Shown in pieces: positions 24,202 through 37,599 of a stretch of 64,000 nucleotides of DNA. A model generated the notes under the pieces. That model had not been told where the DNA came from. It saw only the letters and a list, made by a program, of their open reading frames with translations, and ran no database searches. The stretch's first letter is position 1. Each line of letters starts with the position of its first letter. Origin of the DNA: Channa striata (taxonomy: Eukaryota > Chordata > Actinopteri > Anabantiformes > Channidae); contig CM065173.1 in NCBI GenBank assembly GCA_033026295.1, forward strand, positions 18,413,812 to 18,477,811, written 5' to 3'. The position numbers were made by a program, and so were the translations under genes.

Positions 24202-26130
24202 TTGAGAGAGGGAGAGACAGAAATTACTTCCATCCATAAACTGAAAAACCTATTCCTGACCCTTTGACCCCGGTCTTTCCATAGCCACCAGGAGTGGCTG
24301 ATGTTGCATCCATTTCCTAAAATCCTCGGTGTGACACTTGCTTTGAAGGTTTGGAATCTTTCGTCTGCAGCATCGAACTAAAAACAGCTTTAGTTTTATG
24401 GTTTTGTTCTCGGTGTCTAAATAGTCTTTTTTTTTTTTTCAGAGGATGGTTTAATTTGAAAGCAGCCCTCTGTAACCTCATAGCTCACAGGAATATCAAT
24501 AGCATTACCACTGTGCTTTCCTTGACACATCTTGAAGCATCTCCTCCACACAGATCACACAGGATTCTAGCTGATAGATGTAGTGATGCTTTTCAAAAGG
24601 CTGGCCGCTCTGACAGATATCTCTGCTGTGCATGCTGTGCCCTTCTCTCTAGTGTCTTGCTTGCTGTGCAGAGTTGTTATGGCTGCTATTCACTGGGTGG
24701 CCTTCAACACGCCTACTTGCATAAAGACAAGTTGACCTTCCGTGTGCGTGTGTGTTTGATTACTGACAGACACGGAGCAAAGGTTTGAGCAGAAATGCAG
24801 GAAAAAATGTTTGTGCCTGTTGCTTTCACAAGGTGACACGCCACCAAGTTACACAATATTCACTACTTTTCCTGTTCGCCGAGAACAAAGTCGACACCCT
24901 AATGAAAATCAGCAGTATGGAGATGATTGAAAGCTGACTGATTCATAAAATGCCTTTTGAATCCGTTCTCATTCATATGTAGTTCATGCAGCTCATTGTG
25001 TATGTCATCTGTCACTGATTGGCTTCTTGATCACAAACACACTGTCACACAATATTGTGAAACACAAATAGGGATTATAATGCAGGGACTGTTGAATTAT
25101 CCAATACTGCCTGGAGATGTTAAAATGACAAGCATGCAGCTGTGTTATGCAATATTTAATGTTAAAGTAGATTGTTTAAAATGTCAATCAAGAAGCCACT
25201 TACTGTACAACACAGAAATGTCTGTCTTTGATTAGTAATAATCCTAATTAATCATCTTAAAAATCATATAAAATCCAATTTTGCCAAAAAACACTGCTTC
25301 AGTTCAAAAATAGCCTCATACTGTCTATACTTAGACATTTTTATAATTAATTTGTACTGGACCAAATCCTATTATTCTAAATCATTTGATTTTTTTGTAA
25401 CTAATACCTCACAATACCCTTCAAGAAAGTGTAACTAAATCCAAATATTATAGCCGCATTTCTCATTGGCCTGTTCTTAATCACTAATCTGACGTGGTGC
25501 GATGGTGCTTGGAGTAATAGAACATTTAATCCTCTGATCACGCTCAGTCTTTCATTTCATTTTTTTCTCTCATTTTCTCTCATGTTCTTAATAATCAGCA
25601 CCCCCATTCTGACCAGTGCGAGTGTCAGTCATTGTGTTGAATCTAGTTCAGTCCTTGAACACAGCATCTTGTGATTTGAAGCTGTTTGATGTAGAACACT
25701 GATTATGTGAGGTTTACGTAATAGTCTTTTAAGATCTTTTTTTATTTCTTATGCCTCATCTGCATAGGTTTGGTGATGGTTAAAACTCCTATTCGCCACA
25801 GTTCCTTAACATATAACCAATTTCACAATGAAAGGTGTAATTTGGTTGCGCCTGAGTATTACATATCCCTGCACATTACACAACTAGAATGTTTTAAAAT
25901 AATGGCTGATTAATTTGGTTTTAAGGCTTGTAGACCTTAGAGGATTGGATCTAACCTCTTCACTATAAACACAGTCTATTCACTCTGTCAGCGAGCTGTA
26001 GTTCCATTCTCAAATGCTCCCTGTGGACCTTGAGATCTGATTTTATCACTTTCTATCCTATAGATTTTATTTTTCTTGTTGAAACATTGTCTTATGTTTA
26101 TATTTCAGTGTGTCATGTTCTATGGGATAT

Positions 26131-26470
26131 ACAGTCCTCACCAAAATATTAGAACACTAAAGCAAATCCATTTGTTGGGGTTTTTTTGTCTGTAGAAGAC
26201 ATTTGGGTTTAAGATCAAATGATGAATATGGGATGAAAGCTGAAAGCATCAGCTTTTATGTGATATTTATTTACATCTATATACATTACACAACATAGAA
26301 CACAGCAGCTTTTGTAAGCAAAACCTACAACTTCATCTGTGAGGCAGGATGGAGGTACTGGCATGTACAGGACAGAAATATTAACTAATTTTACAGTAGA
26401 CAATTTATTTGACAAATATAGCCAAGCAAAAATGCCTAACAGCAAGTTGTATATATTCTGATGTAAGTTT
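26131..26470 (+). mobile_element. Tc1-like DNA transposon fragment (terminal/noncoding part)
   Basis: The segment opens with 'tacagtcctcaccaaaat' followed by 'attagaacactaaagcaaat'. It continues through 'gaagacatttgggtttaag', 'atgaatatgggatgaaag' and 'cagcttttatgtgatattta'. This order is familiar from non-autonomous Tc1/mariner-type elements widespread in fish. No transposase coding was found and the matching far terminal repeat was not located. The copy may extend to about 26700. Confidence 0.6.
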
Positions 26471-26889
26471 TTGTATTATCATAATTTATGTCATATTGCA
26501 GTAATATTAGGGGTTTTGACATTGGTCAGGCAAAAGAAGCTATGTGGAAATATACCTCCGGCTCTGGAAAATTGTGATGGTGTAACCATAATTATTTACA
26601 AAATAGGTAAATGGGTATTATGTTTGAGATCATTGTCCTCTGCAGACTACGCCTTTCATTTGTGAGTAACTATTAATTTAAGAATCTGTAAACAGCATTT
26701 TTTTTTTTGCAGACTTTAATGTAATGTCTTTAATCCACTGTGGACATTTTAACAAACACCTTTTCACACCACAGTAGGTGAATAGTTGATGCTACAAAGA
26801 AATACTTTCTTACACACTGTAAAACACTCCTTGTGTTGCCTTTTTCATGCCAACAATAACAAGAGGAATGAAGGCTCTTAAATTGCTGC

Positions 26890-26891
<2 letters not shown>

Positions 26892-26929
<38 letters not shown>
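26892..26929 (+). repeat. (CA)19 microsatellite
   Basis: A perfect CA tract of about 38 bp. Confidence 0.95.
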
Positions 26930-26931
<2 letters not shown>

Positions 26932-29044
26932 ACTCTATTGGCAGGTAACTTCCTGTCTCAGTATCCAGTCCTCTCTGCTGCAGCACCAACTGTGCCAGAG
27001 GCCTCTCAGTTCCATTTGAAATGCAACAAGCTGCCTCTGTCCTCATCCATGTCACAGATGGGGAACCCGAGCTTGGCATCGGGGGAAAGAAAAGGGGGCA
27101 TCCCAGTGAGACTGGCCACAGGAAACAGAAGAGAGCACAAAAACCTGGACAAGTAAAAGGGAAGATACATGGCTCAAGCCAAGCACCTTGTTGTGATCTA
27201 AAAAGAGGAGAACAAGCAGTGAGAGTCCTCCAAAATCTGTTTGAGCATCAATGTCACATGCTCTGAACCCCGTCTGGGTAGATTCTATATTTCCGTCCCG
27301 TCAGCTTAACAGAGTTAGTTTATGATCATCTTCCAAAATCCTTGCAAACCCTATTTTCTGTTCTCACTGCCATTTGTCTTCTCTTTATCTTGTTCCCTCT
27401 GTTTTCTATTCTAATCCCTCTCATCTTATGATTGTCAATTTCTTGTGAAATAAACCCAGATCGGCATCAACAGGCAGTCTAATATGTCAGATTTGTGTGT
27501 TTGCACTTTAAAGCGTATCTTTGAATGCTGGCTCTATACTTGAATACATCTTTTGGGAACCAATTGTAACAGTTGAAATCAATTCTTATTTGTTGTCGTG
27601 CGTAAATATGTAATACCAATAATTTGCTGAAAATGTTTGTGGACATGCTTCTATGGATGCTTAGAAAACCCTCATATGCACAGACAAAATCATACAGACA
27701 AGTTGTGTTTAGCTATACAAATAATAAGCACACTTAGGGAAACACACACACACATATTATATACACACAGTCAGACAGAGGAAAGATCAGAGATCAGATG
27801 TACACAGACGGTTCAGTGCAGACGGTGCCGCTCACATCTCTATTGGCGTCTGGGCCAGAAGACGAGACATCAGGTAATTAAAAAGAAAAGTGAAAGAAAG
27901 AACAAGAGAGGGTGGGAGCGAGGGAGCTGGGGAGAGTGGGAGGGAAGGAGAGAAAGAGGCCAGTAGGGAGACAGATAATGGACAACCTCATGCAGCTTCG
28001 CCTGAAAACATAACTTGTCATTAGCATTGCCATCAGCAACCACCATGTTAGAGCCCCTGGGTTCTGCCAAAAAGCCTGTCACTTAGGTAAGACACTGAAA
28101 AAGACACTGGAAGTTCTCCTGGAGGGACTGCCGGCTCCTTTTGTAATCGCAGTCACCATCCAATTTGTACATTTTGCTTTTGAACTTTTCGATGGGGACT
28201 AATTCGATTGAGCGCCTGCACTCGTGCTTTATTGATGTCCTCAGGTGTGCGTGTCTGGCTCTGTGTGTCCGTCCGGTGGTTAAATATTAAGCTGCAACCG
28301 TCATCCGGAAGCATTCAGAGCACAAGTGCCACAGATCTGTGTCTCTTCCCACATCCTTCACTGCCATCACATGTCCAGTCTGTGGAAGAATGGGACAATG
28401 AGCCGCCATAATGGGAAAAAATACACGTTTTTCATTTCTGTTTGCGTGTTGTCGTTATGGCAGCGGTAAGTGAAGTCAGCCTGTGTCAGGTGTCTGTTGG
28501 CGTGACCTCCGTCTTTAAAGCTGACAAGTGCTCAAAAAACACACTGAGGAATTTGGATGGTTTGCTTTCACACACCCACACAGGCTCACACACACACACA
28601 GGGAATCCACACACAGCGAGGTTAAACCAGGTCTCAGATGCTAACTTCCATGCAAAGTATGGCTTGCATAAAGTCGTTAATTTGAAGATGAATGGTAACC
28701 TGTCAGTCGTGAGAGCGTTCTCTGTCCGTCCTACAGTGTATAGGAAGAGAGTTTTCATCCTACACACAGATATGGAAGGAGTGTGGACAAGAAAAAAGCC
28801 TCTGGTGTACAAGCACATAAAAATAATTATCATAAAACTTTAAACAAAGCTTTTTTTGTTCGCATGTATGAGCACAGAGAAATGCTAGAGAAAAGAATTT
28901 GTGTTAGATAAGACGCCGTTTGCAACAGGAACAAAAAAGTTATTCTCTGCACTTCCTCATCTCTAAACCTTTGCCTGTAAACAAAGTGAAGCTGAGGCCC
29001 AGCGTGCCGGCGCAAAAATGAATAAGTAAAACAAAAAGTCACAT

Positions 29045-29265
29045 ATGCACATTATTCATGTGATGCTGTCCATTTGAACGGCTGGCGCTGTTAACCCAGT
29101 GCAGGGAAGAGAGGTAGAAAAGTGGCCTTGCTCTCTCACTCGGCACCGACTCATTTGAAGTGAATGAGTCTCTCGCTCTGTCGGCCTCGTAAATATTTCA
29201 GCAGTTCAGGTGCCTGTGCTAAGCCTAGCCGCAGCGCTAACATGTCGCTGACCATTAGTGCTAAC
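29045..29265. other. Candidate conserved noncoding element
   Basis: High-complexity sequence with features such as 'gcacattattcatgtgatg', 'ccgactcatttgaagtgaat' and 'cctcgtaaatatttcagc', with no coding pattern. This is a weak, visual call. Confidence 0.2.
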
Positions 29266-29272
29266 CTGCTGC

Positions 29273-29294
29273 TTCTGCTGCTGCTGCTGCTGCT
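29273..29294 (+). repeat. (CTG)n trinucleotide repeat
   Basis: About seven CTG/CTT-type units in a row. There is no open exon context. Confidence 0.85.
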
Positions 29295-30098
29295 TCATCC
29301 TCTGCTTTTGTTTCTCACAACTTCATTTTCCTGCTTTTTTTTTTCCTGCACTTTTTTTTTTGCTTGTTAAGGCTCCTTCTGTTAAAAAGGTGTTAACAGA
29401 GAAATATGCTGCTGTGTGTGTGTGATAATTTGAATTATAAGAAATAATCATCTGTTAGAGCTACAGAGGTAACACCTGACTTGTTTGTTGGGTTGGACTT
29501 GGATGTGTCAGTGTCAGTCAAACTCTGGCACTGACTAAACAACCACCTGCAAACTTGAAGTGATCTTATAATAATTTTTAACTGTAAATGTAAATCACTT
29601 CTACTGGAAGCCCTATGATTTATGCAAATGATTTGGAAATGCCGGAAGAAATGCAATACACTGACCTTCAGACTTAAAAGCGACTCCATGGCATCACATG
29701 TCGCTGCAGTAAGTTTCATCTATAAGTTGTGGCGTTAACATTCAAGTGTGAAGCCATTATCCCTGCAGTGAGAATCAGCTGATGTTGTTAAAAACCGTTA
29801 TAACAGAAAACACTGAGATGTCGTCAGTGGAGACTACTGTTTATTCCAAACCATGATCTTTCCCTAAACCTAACTATTTTTTTATGCCTCAACCTAGAAA
29901 AATCTTTTCCACTGTAGTCTGTCTATATAAAGGGGGTGATTAATTGTCAAAAGTAACAAAACCTTTTTTTTTAACTTTTGACAATAGTTGCACTGGATAC
30001 ATAAATCAAAAAACAAAATCCACAAAGACGTTTTAATCATTTTATAACCCTTTCTTTTCTGTCTTTTGTACATGTGTGCACTGAAACACACTCCCTCC

Positions 30099-30120
30099 AC
30101 ACACACACACACACACACAC
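30099..30120 (+). repeat. (CA)11 microsatellite
   Basis: A perfect CA tract of about 22 bp. Confidence 0.93.
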
Positions 30121-30235
30121 GCACATAGATTGGATCAATGAAGAGAACAACAGGCCCAGGCTGTCAACTGAGGCACAGTCTGAGTCAAATCGATCCAGAG
30201 GCAGATCTTATTGGTGTACACTCTCTTTGGGCTAG

Positions 30236-30237
<2 letters not shown>

Positions 30238-30270
<33 letters not shown>
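30238..30270 (+). repeat. (CA)16 microsatellite
   Basis: A perfect CA tract of about 33 bp, only 120 bp from the previous one. Confidence 0.95.
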
Positions 30271-30277
<7 letters not shown>

Positions 30278-31320
30278 TGCACATACTGTATAGACATAGA
30301 CAGACGTGAGTCATAAGCACCAGGTAGGAATCTTTTGTAGTGGCTTTGGTCCTAGCTGCTGATCCGTCTTTACCTCATAGATGCTTCTGTGGGGTTGGCT
30401 GTGTGTGGGAGGTGTGTGTGTCAAAGCAAGTGTATCTGGAAAATATTGAGGGAGTTGACGAATAAAACAGGCGCCTTTAAGAGTCCCTGTTCTGCGCTTA
30501 AACTACCAGTGATTCACACAGACACAAAAAAGACGGGAGACGATGGAAAGGTGGTGCGGACTGACACAGAGATATGAAGCTGTCAGCTCATCGCTGGGTG
30601 TGAACGATCGTCAAACTCTTTCATGTCGTGAAGCCCGAACCACTTGTCCATGTCTAACAGTGTGTTTCCCTAAAGTATTGGTGCCAAATAATCGCCGTGA
30701 AGTGTGCAGAATGAGGCACCGCTGGGAGCTCGGATTGGAAGCCGGGTAGTTTCTTGCCTCACATGTTAATAAAGAGACCAACTGTGGGTTTTCTGTCGGC
30801 GTGGGTCCGACTGACACTGCTGTTTACGGCCACTGTCTGTTGGAACCCGAGACCCTGCCGAGTTTTCCCCCACCACCGCATCTCAAATTTGGAGTGAGAA
30901 GTGACAGTTGTTGTGCGTGTGAACATAGATGGTGCGGTGGACGGCCTGCTCAACTGCACTTCAAGTACATTATTCCTCCAACAAAACAGGTTTCAGACAA
31001 ACTTTGTCTTGACTTCACTTCACTTCCTGTGCGGCTCCTTTTCTGGGCCACCCCAAACTTCTCGGCTTCCGCTGTTTGTGTTCGCTTCACTTTGAAGATC
31101 ACCGTGTCAGTTTTAAAGGAAGGTCCAATCTGACTAGTGTGCCTTGGCTAATTAAAGCTGAATTATTGATTGTCTGGTGAATTATGCAGACAGGAACATT
31201 AGATATAGAAACAACGGTAAACACAGGTATGGCTGCACGGCAGAAAAAGCGAGGTGGGAGATGAAACGGTGAGGGAGAAGGGGGCTGCTATGGCCTTTAT
31301 TGCTCTGGCTCCTCGCCAGC

Positions 31321-31850
31321 CCCCCCTGACTCTTTGTGCCTTCCCCCTCCTGTTTCATTTCCTTTCCGCCATGTTTATATCATTCCCATCAGTCCTAGCC
31401 TGATGTCTCTGTCCTTGACTCTGCAGTGTTCATCTCCCTGCTTCTCCCACTCATCCTTTCATCATTCGATCCTTCCTCCTTTACTTTCTTCCTCCTCCCT
31501 TGGCTCCTCTTTCTTGCCTTTACCTGCTTTTTCCTCCTCCACTCTGTGCCGCACCCATTAGACTTTTCTTCTCCCTGTTGCTATGACATTAGCTAGCTGT
31601 AGCAGCGTCAAGCCGGTCTTGAGGGATGAGACTAAAGAGCTAACTCTTGCTCTTTTCATTTAATTACTCCTCCCTCTCTTTCCCCTCATCTCCATCCCTC
31701 CTCCCAGCCTTGTTCCCCTGTATATCACACCCTGCCTTCCTCTCCCTCCTCTTCTTTTGTACCTCATCCTTCTGCCTCTTTGTCTGTTCCTCTTTTTTTT
31801 CTCCCCTGACTATACATATCTCTTCATGCATCCTTTCCACTGTTTTGTCT
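31321..31850 (+). repeat. Pyrimidine-rich low-complexity region
   Basis: Two long C/T-rich blocks (about 31321-31560 and 31655-31810) on the + strand create open frames rich in Ser, Pro, Leu and Phe that are not genes. Polypyrimidine DNA of this length is common in fish introns. Confidence 0.75.
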
Positions 31851-32162
31851 TCACCTTGCATAAACATAAGAGGCACCACATCGCATCGTACGCCCACATT
31901 TTTCCTATGGAAATGTTTGGCTCATGTGGGATTTTACAAATCCATAGGAAGTGAGATGGCTGGTCACAAACATGTCACCAGATCCAGCGGTGCACGTGTA
32001 AACGCATGCAAACTGTGACTCTGCAAATGTGTGAAGGTCTGTTTCTGTGTGTTGGCCTAGGCTTGACCTTGATTACCACGGTGACGGTGAGGCTCCTCAT
32101 TAGTGCTGGACTGGAGGAAACAGTTGGGTAATGAGGGAACAGTATTGTCCTTAGGCACACAA

Positions 32163-32308
32163 ACACACACACACACACACACACACACAGATGCCAATGC
32201 ACCAATTCATATTAGTGCTTGAATGCACCTGCTGACACCTGCGCTTATGCAAGATCTCATACATAATCCTCAAGTACACACACACAAACACACACACACA
32301 CACACATA
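32163..32308 (+). repeat. Pair of CA microsatellites
   Basis: CA tracts lie at 32163-32189 and 32276-32308 (the second interrupted), separated by about 85 bp of unique sequence. Confidence 0.92.
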
Positions 32309-32799
32309 CATACTCCTTCGGAGTACATCTCAGTCTCATGGCCCCCCACTCAGTTGTCTCGCCTCACCTTCTGTTTAGTGTTTTTTCTCTCCCACACACA
32401 TTCTGCCTCTTCCCCCCGTCCCTATCTTCCTATCTCTGTTCTGCCCACCAGACAGACCTTGCAGACCTCGCTGCCCACTGACTTTCTATGGGCCTGGATC
32501 ATCACAGTGTCGCCCTCTGCTGGTGGCGAACACGTCTCATTGACAAATGGCTTAAAAATTCCCTGCGAGATTTTATCAAAATGTAGTTTGTTCTGATGTG
32601 AGTCAACTTTACTGACTCGGATTTTGCAGAAAAATGCCAGAACAAACTTTTCTGTTAACTTAAGTATTGCTTCATTAATCTACAAAAGGCTATATGGCTA
32701 AATTTTCTGTAGCTAATACGATCAATGAATTTAGTCTCGAGTTCTGTAGTTCCTAAAATATAGAAATGTACATATAGAAGTTTGCATTTTTTATTCTGC

Positions 32800-33123
32800 G
32801 GGGCAGCCCCATGGTGGAGGGGTTGGCAATGCTAGAAGCTTTCGGGATCGTCCAACCGTGGTCTTTCTGTGTGGCGTTTGCATGTTCTCCTCGTGCTTCC
32901 TCGGTGTGTCCGCCATGAACTCCGGCTTCCTCCCACAGTCCAAAGGTTAAATGGTGGCTTCAAATTGCCTCTAGGTGTGAGTGTGAATGTCTGTCTGTGT
33001 TGGCCCTGTGATAGACTGGTAACTGGTCCAGATCTGCCTCACCTGCCTTTAGTCCTCTCACAACTGGGACAGGCTCCAAGTCCCCTGCAACCCTAAGAGG
33101 TTACAAACATTGGATGGATGGAT
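32800..33123 (+). repeat. SINE-like teleost repeat, copy 2 (near complete)
   Basis: This is the longest of three copies in the window. It opens with a degenerate tRNA-like head ('gggcagccccatggtggagg', 'ggttggcaatgc'). The body phrases follow: 'tttctgtgtggcgtttgcat', 'ctccggcttcctcccacagt', 'caaattgcctctaggtgtga', 'gatagactggtaactggtcc', 'ctgggacaggctccaagtcc'. It ends in a tandem ggat tail ('ttggatggatggatc'). This order is one of the commonest interspersed repeats in teleosts. The degenerate A- and B-box-like head argues for tRNA derivation. The frame of about 75 codons inside it is not a gene. Confidence 0.82.
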
Positions 33124-33829
33124 CATGTTCTCCCTAAGACTTGCACTTGATTGAAAACATGAGCACTTTTGATAATAAAAAGTGACTTATCGTAGTTAAT
33201 GTCTATGGACAATTTGTGTCAGAATCTCTACAGTAAGAATGAGACTGAGAGCCATAAACGTGAAGCTCTTTAGTCCTTGTGGCATCAGTTCACTGATTAG
33301 TTGCTTTCTAAATTATTAAATGTACATGTAATGTAAATGTAGAGTTGCGTTTATGCTTCACGCTTCAACCTTCTGCGATATGTGCACATAGTGGGGATAG
33401 GGCGCTTGTCTTTGTACTGCCAAGCTGGAGTTAGTATCCTCCTTTTGTGTAAGATGGGCCACTTTAACACTTCTTATACTATACAAGTTGTGAGCATATA
33501 CTGTAGGTGGCAGCTTAGCAATAAAATAATTATCAATAACACAAAGAAAACAACTGTCCAGTGCTGCACCCATTTAAAAGACCTTCAAAGGAATTATTTC
33601 TTCCTGTGCTCATTGTGTCATTTGTGTCATTTTGAGTTTAAGTTTTGGTTGAGTCCAAGCTGCACCCAGAACTGCTGTACGAGGGACAAAATTCGCATCC
33701 CCACAGAGATGAAAATATGTTCTCAGTAACTTAAACAAATACGAGATTATTTGTAGAAATAACCTCAGAGGAAATAATGTGATATAACTGAGTACATCAA
33801 ATAAAAAAGCATGCCCATTGCCAAATCAT

Positions 33830-34025
33830 TTTCTCCATACGGCTGGTCTATGAATTAAACAACACATCACATTTACCATCCTGCAGGAATGCTGATCGCT
33901 GGGTAATTGATAAGGCCGGCTGTATTTATGTTGACATACAGGAAAATTACAGTGATTGAGCCATTGCTGCCTATAACTACAGGAGAACTGCAGCATTCGC
34001 TCTTGACCCCAAATTACCATTTACT
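33830..34025. other. Candidate conserved noncoding element
   Basis: High-complexity sequence with words such as 'ggtctatgaattaaacaac', 'gctgggtaattgataaggcc' and 'aattacagtgattgagcc', and no repeat or coding pattern. It looks like a constrained noncoding block, but no comparison was possible. Confidence 0.28.
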
Positions 34026-35334
34026 GGTACACATAAACTTTATGTACACACTTGTCTTATTAGGAAATACGCAATAGACAATATTACAACTGGCATTAGC
34101 TTTTTACATCGTTCCTAGTAGTGTATTTAGAAATGTCTGACATGTCAAAACAATGTACAACAAAATAAGTTCTCAGAGACAAATTTGACATATGGGGGAC
34201 ACCACATGAACCAGCAGTGCATCGCACTTACATGCAACTTTGCATTCAACATCTCCTTTGACATGAACACACACACACAAACACCCCAAAGACAATTTCA
34301 TTGAGCTGTTTTGGATTTCATACCTTTTGTGAATAGATCTAAGCCTCTTTCATTTTTAAAGTGTATGGTAGTGAGACTGGGAATTTCAAGGGTTGCTGCT
34401 CTGATTGCACTGATATTTGTGGACTGAGTTTCCTTGTAAGCAAAGAAAGCCAAGCGCCATGGGAACAGGAGTGTTTGTAATAACAGCAAAACTTAACAGA
34501 ATTAAAAATTTGTGCGGACATCTCCCTTTCCCTGTCTCCGCCTCTTCTGCCTCTCTTCTTGTCTTCTTCCTCTCAAGAGTCTGATTAAATTCTCACAATT
34601 TTCCTACTTTGATCACTCCTTCAGAAAGAGTACAACCAGAGCTGTTGACGCAGGAAGTGAGAGGGTTCCTACAGTTCAAAGGTCTGTCTCTCTCTACACT
34701 TACCACCTATCCACTTCCATGGCACTTTGACAGAAGCCTTTCGTGGGGAATAAAGCAGGAATATTTAAACGATAAGAAAGAATTCAGAGAAAAAATAAAG
34801 GGTTATTAATAAAGGTAACAACGCATTGAGGATTGCATGTTGTCTTTGGGGTGATCAGAGCTGCAAGGATTAGTCTAAAATTAATAGGCAAATATCTTCA
34901 TTAACGGATTAATTGTTTAAAAATTTTTTTTAGACAAATAAGCCAAATGTTTGCTGGTTTTAGTTTCTAAACGGAATGATTTGCTGCTTTGCTTTTCTTT
35001 TATAATAGCACACTGAATGTCTTTTGAAAAAAAGTCTTTTGAAGATCCTTTTGGGTTGTGGACAATTGTGGGAGCCTTTTGAGCAATGTTTAAACATTTT
35101 CTTGATTAAACAAATAATGAGCCAACTATTATTTGAGAAAATAGTCAGTAAATGAATCAGTAATGAAAATAAAGTTGCTACCCTACCATAAAACAGGAAA
35201 AAATAATAAACAAAATATTTGTTCAGTTTATTTCTATTTAGCTTGTTTCTCACGTCAAAACGATCTATTGAAAATAAATGAAAAATACAGAATAGAAAAA
35301 TGCCTGTGTAATCACTTCATCAATACTAGATACA

Positions 35335-35500
35335 CCCTTGGCAGCAGTTGAGCCCGATCAGTCTTTGAACATCTGGACACTGCAAATTTTCCAATTCTTC
35401 TTTGCAAAACAGCTCAAGCATTGGCAGGTTGCACAGGGCTTGTGTGTGAAGAGCCTTTCTCAGTTCCAGCTGCAAATTCTCCAGAATATTAGCTTTGTTA
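35335..35500. repeat. Possible DNA-transposon remnant
   Basis: The phrases 'caattcttctttgcaaaaca', 'gctcaagcattggcaggttg' and 'cagctgcaaattctcc' resemble the antisense strand of a fish Tc1-like transposase region. That pattern normally reads 'cttctttgcaaa...ctcaagctc...caggttg'. The match is short and diverged, so this call is tentative. Confidence 0.35.
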
Positions 35501-36665
35501 TCTTAACACATCTTTACATCTGCTCATACATCCATGTCTCTCACAGCTGCTGAACCTGGTTATTAGTTTAGAGGAGTCAAAGGTTCATTGGTGGACTGCG
35601 TCACTAGCCTCCTTCGTGGATGGTTGTGGTTTTCATGATGGTTGTTGGCATATTCAATTCAACCAACTGCGTCACTTCCATAACCACTTGTCTGTGGAGA
35701 TGATTTAGGTGTTAAATGTTTAAAGGGGTAAATGTAAAAACATATTTCTTATTTAATAGTTTTAATTCATTTAATCAATTAAAACTTTACTTTAAAACAA
35801 CATAAGAGTCTTTGTGTGTTGATCTGGGTAAAAAAGCCCAATTAAGTCAAACATTATACAACACTGTAAACAAATAAAGGGGATGTGAATTATTTTTATA
35901 CTGTAAGATAAGGATGATATAAATATAACCAGGTTATAAAGATGAGTTTGGAACAAAGACTCAAAGGAAATTTAATTATAACAGCCAGAAGTTTCTTGCC
36001 TGAGGACCTTACAGTGTGAGGCTGTTGAATGGCAAGTCACCGTTAATTCATCTCGTTTGTTTTAGGCCTACGGAGAGCGCACATTTTTTTATTGCACCAT
36101 TACACCCAAATATGATCAATGCCTTCAATCTATTACCTATAATAATGAGGAAATGTTTTTGAAGTCTGTTCTGCGACAGAGGCCTGACCTGAAGGGAATA
36201 TAGGAATTGAGGCTTGGAACACAACAAGTTTGGACATTATGTGAGCACACAGCAACACCAATTCCTATGGACAGGCACATGTTGATTTTGTATCACAGTA
36301 GTGCAGCAGGAAGCCAGGAGTCATATGCTTCTACAGTCGCACATTTTGTTCATCACCACATGCAGAGAGAAATAAATCGAGAGGTAACTTCAGCAGTGAT
36401 CAAAGAGACAGAATAGCAGACAGGACGAACTTGAAGAAATAGCACCTGACAGTACAGAATGAACTGGTCCCACAGAGAGACCTTGTTTCTCATCTAAAAA
36501 AATTAAAAATCTCCTATCTTTACATTGTGCATTTTAATAAGCCCTGAGCAGTTTTAAGTTAAAAAATTCAGTCATTCCTTAAATCTGCTAATGAAAAATG
36601 GGTTGTTATGAAATGAAGAGGGGAGTTGGCCCAGTCCCATGATCTCTTCTGGTGGCATTAGAAGA

Positions 36666-36688
36666 TGTGTGTGTGTGTGTGTGTGTGT
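36666..36688 (+). repeat. (GT)n microsatellite
   Basis: A 23-bp GT tract. Confidence 0.92.
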
Positions 36689-37579
36689 TAGCATCTGCAG
36701 GAAACAGTGTGTGCACAAGCAAGCATTGCATGCACATGCTTATTTCTTTGCCTGTATGTTGGGCCAAACCGGTGCAGATGAAGGGCCAATGCCAGTTAGA
36801 GCAACGTTCTGATTGGCTCCTGTTGTTGCCCTGACACTGTTTGATTGGCTTTCAGGTCCAGCAGTCAGCACAGTGAGCAGGTAGGGGAGGATCTTCACTC
36901 TGCTCTGTTGCTAGGTTACAGGTATACCCAATAGATGTGGAGATACAGTATGGAGATGGAGAGCAGAGATAAGGATGAGGATGGGTGTGGGTCTATGTGT
37001 GGATCGGGGTGGGGTCGCTACGACTGAGGGTCGTGAAGGTGGAGGGAGGAACAAGACAGAAAGGAAACAATAAAACAAGTGGGAGAGACGGGGAGACTCG
37101 TTGGAAATTAAAAAGAAAATATGAATTATTGTTTTTTTAGTCCTCAGTCTTGTTCATACACCGATGAACATAATGTATTTCCGTTCCAGCAACGCAAACT
37201 AGCAACTTATCAGCTGTTCCCCTACAGCTGTCAGGGGTTAAATACAGAGAGATCTGAAAATACCAAACTGGTTGAGTTGGTTTTAAACACAGAGACAGCA
37301 GATCCTTTATTTTAGACCGCTTACATAAGATAATGTTTCTCCACTGTTCCCGTTGAACTTTACAGGTGTACTGGTGTAATTACAACTGACCAGCAGATCC
37401 CAGACCTGTGGTCCGTTTGTAATTCATTAAAGTGCTGTAGTTTTAATGACTGGCTGCTGTAGACAACAGTGCTCTGAGAACAGCTGTTCCTCTGCACTTA
37501 GATTGCAATCATAGAGCGGTCAGTCGCCACTAATCGGGGTCATTTATCAATCCGGAAGACCGCACACACAACGTAATAA

Positions 37580-37599
37580 ACACACACACACACACACAC
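37580..37599 (+). repeat. (AC)10 microsatellite
   Basis: A 20-bp CA tract. Confidence 0.9.

Noticed and set aside
31334..32018. Ser/Pro/Leu-rich frames of 75-123 codons
   Set aside because: They are translations of polypyrimidine low-complexity DNA, without splice or start context.
32869..33096. 75-codon frame
   Set aside because: It lies entirely within a SINE-like repeat.
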